Shown here in pieces: positions 59,521-64,000 of a stretch of 64,000 bases of DNA. Under the pieces are notes generated by a model. The model was not told where the DNA came from and did no database searches. It worked only from the letters and a program-made list of their open reading frames with translations. This stretch comes from Colletotrichum lupini (taxonomy: Eukaryota > Ascomycota > Sordariomycetes > Glomerellales > Glomerellaceae): assembly GCF_023278565.1 (NCBI RefSeq), contig NC_064672.1:6634001-6698000 (forward strand), read 5' to 3'. The position numbers and the translations under genes were made by a program. Each line of letters opens with the position of its first letter. Positions within the stretch are counted from its first letter, which is position 1.

Positions 59521-62500
59521 CGTGGCGGTGAGGTCTAACGGGTCTGCTGTGCGAGCTGCGCCGCTTGGCCCGCTGGGAAAGACAGCAGGGGTGGCAATTC
59601 TATCAAGGAATCGTCTACTGTGCAGATGGAAAGGTTCATGAGGAATATGTAGCAAATCATTATTGGGCACAATTCGTACTTACTGTTTGCTTGCCATAGG
59701 CAGGGAAGCACGGGTGGAAGCATATTAGGCGCAGCAATGGATCTATGCGCGTGGACACCTGCATCGCCTCTCTTCCCACGTTTTATTTGACGCACATGAT
59801 CTCTTGGGATGAAGCATGAGGGATCCCAGAGTAAAAAGTACAATGGGTGATTCACTCACACGAAGTCCTCAACCTCCTGCAGCGTCCCTGGGCATGCCGC
59901 GCGTCGGGTGCCTCTAGCAAACAATTTGATATTCAGGGCGACCTCATCCTTCTCTACGACCCTGAAACAAGGTTGCATCTTTCACCGCTTGCGTTCTTGG
60001 TTGGCAAATTCTTATCGAAGAGATGCTTCTTCCGGTCTTCCCATCCCCTTGGTACCCTCCTTGAGGCATTTTCGGGATCATCGTTGCCGGTCGAATAAGA
60101 GCACATGTAAACAGGCGGAATATTGACCATACACGGCTCCGTGGTGTTGCAGCAGCATATGCAAGAAGGAAGCAAACAACACGTTTTCGGCCGCAAGCCG
60201 TCTCGCACAAGATTGCTCATGTGGGAATAACGCCCGAGATGGGGCTTTGCAGAGAAATCTTGCACCAACCAACTGGGACGAAACTCGTCCGAAGATCTCG
60301 TACTGTGTCCGACTTCCCCTTTTTCTTCATTTTCACGGCGGCAGTGGCGGGAGTAAGATCCTGGAGAAAACGTTGGGACGACTGTAAGGAGAAGGAGAAA
60401 AGAAAAAAGAGTTATTTGCTTTTCGCCGCATACTGTATGCAGGACAGGACATGTCGCTCCGAGGCCATGGAAATGAAACCGCACCGCCGCTCGGTCTGTG
60501 TCACCTACTCGAACACAGAGTTTGGATGGGATGAAATCGAGGTAGATGTAGGGAGAGAGACAGGAGGAGAATATACACATTCTCACACGAAGTAGGTGAC
60601 AAGCGCAAGATGGTTCGACCGACAATTGGCCAATGCCGCCAGGCTTCACACTCACTGAGTCTCACAGATTCACTCTCAATCTCACTCTCACTCTCGCCCC
60701 CAATCTCACCCTTTACCACTCATCTTACTCTCACCCTTACTTTTCCGTATCCGCATTAACGATATCGAATCGCGGATGTCCCTCGGCAGTGGCTGTTTAG
60801 CAAATAGCAATCTACGCCGGTTGCGACCGAGACATGTGACGGTTCAAGTCTGACTACCTTGTGACCCTCTTTTTTCAGATGCCAGTTGAACGTTATGAGC
60901 GCAAGTTGTCACAGCCTCTTCACTTCCATTCGACCGCGATATTGGGAGTCGTTTGTAGAGGTTGCCCGCCAGGTCGCAAGCCACTAAGGCGGGAACAGCG
61001 CTGGAGACGATCTTGTTCGAGAACCAAGTGCAAGGGATCGCGGAACCAGACCGGGACGTTGTGAAACCACGGCATTGTCCTGCCTTGACGGCACTGCTGT
61101 TTGTAGTGATTCCCTCGAGTTGAGGCAGTGTTGCCACATCATACCCGGTCAACGGACTACGAATCTTTTAGCTCACCTCTCAAAAGCGGCCGTTCAAATA
61201 GGGTTTCGCCTCGTCGAGAATGGTTTGGGACTATGATTGGGCCATTCCGTACCCGGATGGGCGTTCGTCGCGTGGTCTCGCAGATGGCTTATGCGGTTGA
61301 GAGATGTGCCATCGGATAACACCCATACTCAGCGAATGTTATTGGGACCGGACTGCCTGTTGCCAAGAGCACCGAGGACGTCGATAATGGGACCTGTTCT
61401 CTGGCTTGGCTTGCGGAAGCCTTTGTGGTCCATCCAACATCGCGTATTTCGTCGAAGCCTTTCCTGGAACTTGCACATCGCTGACCACCAATCTCAGGCT
61501 CTCCCGGAACAAATTGCGGGTGCTCGGTGGTGCTGTGATTTCAGTCCGGGATGGGCTGATGTTGACCAGGAAATCCGGGGAAGAGGAGCCCTGACACATT
61601 GCGATCTAGATTCTTTCTTCCCCGCCAAGTAAGAAGACCAACGAAAAAGCGCGCGTTGTTCCATTTGGGAGCCACCATTAGGCTGCCCAGTGCCAGCTAA
61701 CCCCAAGTTGCCCCAGGCTGGCGGCGCCGCCAGTTCGAGAGCCACAGTTCGTGTCAAAGTCGGTCTCAATGGCGGCAAAGCTTATCTCGTCTACCGCTTT
61801 CCCAGCCGTCTTTCGCGCAGTGCCCTGGACGGCGGCTGTTCCCAGGACATGGGCGGGGAAACGGGCGCATCAGTCGCCAAGATCACGCCGGTCTCCTCCT
61901 TTGTTACGAGCTTTCGGTAAGAGAAGAGACTTGTGGCTTGCACAATTCATGAAGGTGGCCTATCTAGCGAAAATCGCTCCCTTCCATTGGTTTCCGTCGG
62001 TATGGGGAGCTCGTGTTGCTCGACTCTCATCGACAAGCTCACTGCTCACAAGACCGTCTAGCTAGCTTGGGCGCCCGCCAAGCTCCAACCAACGTCCACG
62101 GTGTGCTGCCCGGTCTCGGCTTCACTGGGGAATGAGAATGGCGGGAAGAAGCCCGCTGGCCCGCCATCATCCATGTCGCTGATGAAAATGAATACATACA
62201 GGCTGTGCTGGGCACTATCCACCCCAGTGGAACGAGACTTGATCGCACATGACAGCGCGACAGAAGTCAAAAGCACGCGATGCCCCATTGGCCTCTTCTC
62301 TAGCACGATCTTGGCAGACCAGGAAGCAGGTCTTCCCCAAGAGCCTGAAGGATCACAGATGTCGGCAAGAATTCCCCTAGTTTGGCAAAGAGCCGTAGCT
62401 TGATTAGCTCGCCTCCACTGCCGGGCCCCTCCCAAGACTTTCCAAGACCTCGACTGAAATGGAGTCGTAAAGTAATCGGAGCGCTCTCGTCAAACTCCAC

Positions 62501-63650
62501 GACTCCCTCTCCGTGCGGGGAAAATTGCCTAGAAACAGGATTGCGGGGGATGAAGAGAGAAAGAGGGGCGCGGCATGGGGTGTTCGTGAGAAGGCTGGTT
62601 CCCTGTCTCTGGCCAACTATCTCGCTCAATGTCCGAACTTTTTCTGTTTCTTATGCTTATTTCGTCAGGGGGCCTCCACGAATGTCGGTGGTTGAGTGGA
62701 GGGACTTGTGAGGGGAAGAGGGGGTCGCGATGATGACAAAAGGATAATGGCGGCACTGAGGAGAGAGATGATGTCGAGGGAAAAGTCCATCGAAAATTGT
62801 TCTCACCCCTGTCTTCATGTTGCCCACCATGACCTCCAACAGGTTCCCCATCCCTTTCCCCGTATCCTCCCCCGCGCCGCGATGGCCATCAGGACAAGAA
62901 GAAGCTTGTAAGAAACTTGGGGGAGGACGGCTCGAACTTAGTGCAGCACCCGTCCTGAAGGGCTCGCATACTTCGGATACAAGGAAGCTAACGGGAAGAA
63001 TCGAACATTCTATGCATTCAGCTCGACCTTCTCGTCAATCTAGCGTTTCCGTTTGGTGTTCGTGAGCCGTCCAGCACTCCTTAGCCTGCAGGGAACATCC
63101 TCTCCCTGAGTAGTGTAGCACAAACAAATCCCTCGGGTCACATACTGGGACGTGCAGGTAATGTGCTGCCAGCGAGGAGCAATGGTCTCATTCCAATAGG
63201 CCAATTTGCAATATCCTTAGGGGCACGCTGTCCGTCGTGTTTGCGTCTGGTGCCAGCATAAGCGCAGGCGTCTCGGGCTGGGCAGAAAAAGAAGTCGAGG
63301 GCTGCGCTCGACGAGTCATTGATGTTGCTCAAACGGCCTGGACATCGTCGACTCCAGTTGCCTCTTTCTCTACCACCTCCCATCGTCGTATTGGCTACGG
63401 GCCATTCACCTGTCTGGCTTATTCTTGCTCTTCTCCGCCTTTCTCCTTCGTCTTCCTCCCATTGCGAGGACCCCATCATCAATCCTGCCCACAGCCTGCC
63501 TTCCAGACTAGCCCCAGACTCGCAAGTCTGCGGGCCAATCGCTAACAGCAAACCGCTCCGGGGTTGGCTCATGAGAAGTGCCAAGAGCTCTGGGCATGCA
63601 TTGGCGGGGGCAAGGCATCGGTCGTACGGACGAGGAAGTTCTAAGTACCT
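59521..63650. other. 4.1-kb stretch with no recognisable gene
   Basis: Normal GC content with intact CA/TG, so not RIP-mutated. Many short open stretches on both strands overlap without domains, signal peptides or consistent splice models (the longest, 59954-60655 minus, has no ATG start). A pyrimidine-rich ctcactctcactctc-type simple repeat lies near 60650-60745. Could be decayed genes, or regulatory or UTR sequence for genes outside the window. Confidence 0.5.
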
Positions 63651-64000
63651 TATTATCGAAGAAAGTTAATTCTTTCTAAGTTATAAATATAAGAATATAG
63701 TTTTAATAAAATAATATAGTACTTACTTAGTACTTAAATTAAAATACTTTTTTAAGCTTATTATAAGAAAAAAATAATTATATTATTAATTATTTATTAT
63801 TGAGGTTTATAAGTAATACTATAGTTTTAATTATAATAGCTTTACTTATAATAAGTAAAAAGTCTAATTATAAATCCTTTAAAAACCTCTTTTTAAAAGC
63901 TATAAGAGCCTTTAAGTTAAGTTAAAATACTTATTAAAATATTAATAAGTAAACTAACTTTATAATAACGACCTTAATAAAAGACTTAGTAAATAATACT
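63651..64000. mobile_element. edge of another AT-rich, probably RIP-mutated repeat block
   Basis: Composition changes abruptly near 63650 to almost pure A/T. CpG is nearly absent too, unlike the copia and gypsy elements, and the sequence does not match their LTRs. Identity unknown; it continues beyond the window. Confidence 0.45.

Noticed and set aside
59954..60655. 233-codon minus-strand open frame
   Set aside because: Begins at GTG with no ATG near the start, has no domain, and overlaps a pyrimidine simple repeat; likely chance.

Overview
The window is nuclear DNA of a filamentous ascomycete (Pezizomycotina, probably a Sordariomycete). Short gene islands with many 49-110 nt GT-AG introns alternate with AT-rich blocks that have nearly lost CpA/TpG but kept CpG. 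That is the mark of repeat-induced point mutation (RIP). No bacterial, organellar or rRNA sequence was seen.

Layout. 1-3470 is the 5' part of a RIP-mutated minus-strand Ty1/copia element that runs off the window. 3471-10773 is a gene island with an Hsp70-like ATPase and an F-box protein, both minus strand. 10774-25558 is a complete plus-strand copia element (TSD CTTAC) carrying a complete Ty3/gypsy chromovirus at 15731-23088 (TSD CTTAG). 25559-35830 is a second island: a 2OG-Fe(II) oxygenase-like gene with an unresolved 5' end, a short-chain dehydrogenase, a coactosin/ADF-H actin-binding protein, an eight-cysteine secreted protein behind a promoter rich in inverted repeats, and a gene cut by an unmutated solo LTR of the same copia family. 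36046-37940 is a RIP-mutated pogo/Fot1-like transposon inserted in a tRNA-like sequence between 54-bp direct repeats. 38052-41096 holds a small secreted protein and a minus-strand ORF that may be half of a gene split by the next element. 41097-48499 is a complete minus-strand copia element (TSD GTAAT). 48505-63650 is a third island: an unrecognised 403-aa protein with a possible zinc motif, a second Hsp70-like ATPase diverging from it, a DHA1-type MFS transporter, and a decayed NCS1 purine/cytosine permease. About 4 kb without a recognisable gene follows, then another AT-rich block from 63651.

Themes. The two Hsp70-like ATPases share exon structure and lie in separate islands of one repeat-rich domain, with an F-box protein, candidate secreted effectors and an oxygenase nearby. 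This resembles a dispensable, fast-changing compartment. Several host genes are disrupted by insertion or decay (34225, 40554/48505, 58680, possibly 25661). Gene models were spliced by eye. Exon phases close throughout, and for the two Hsp70-like genes the paralogues support each other's splice sites.
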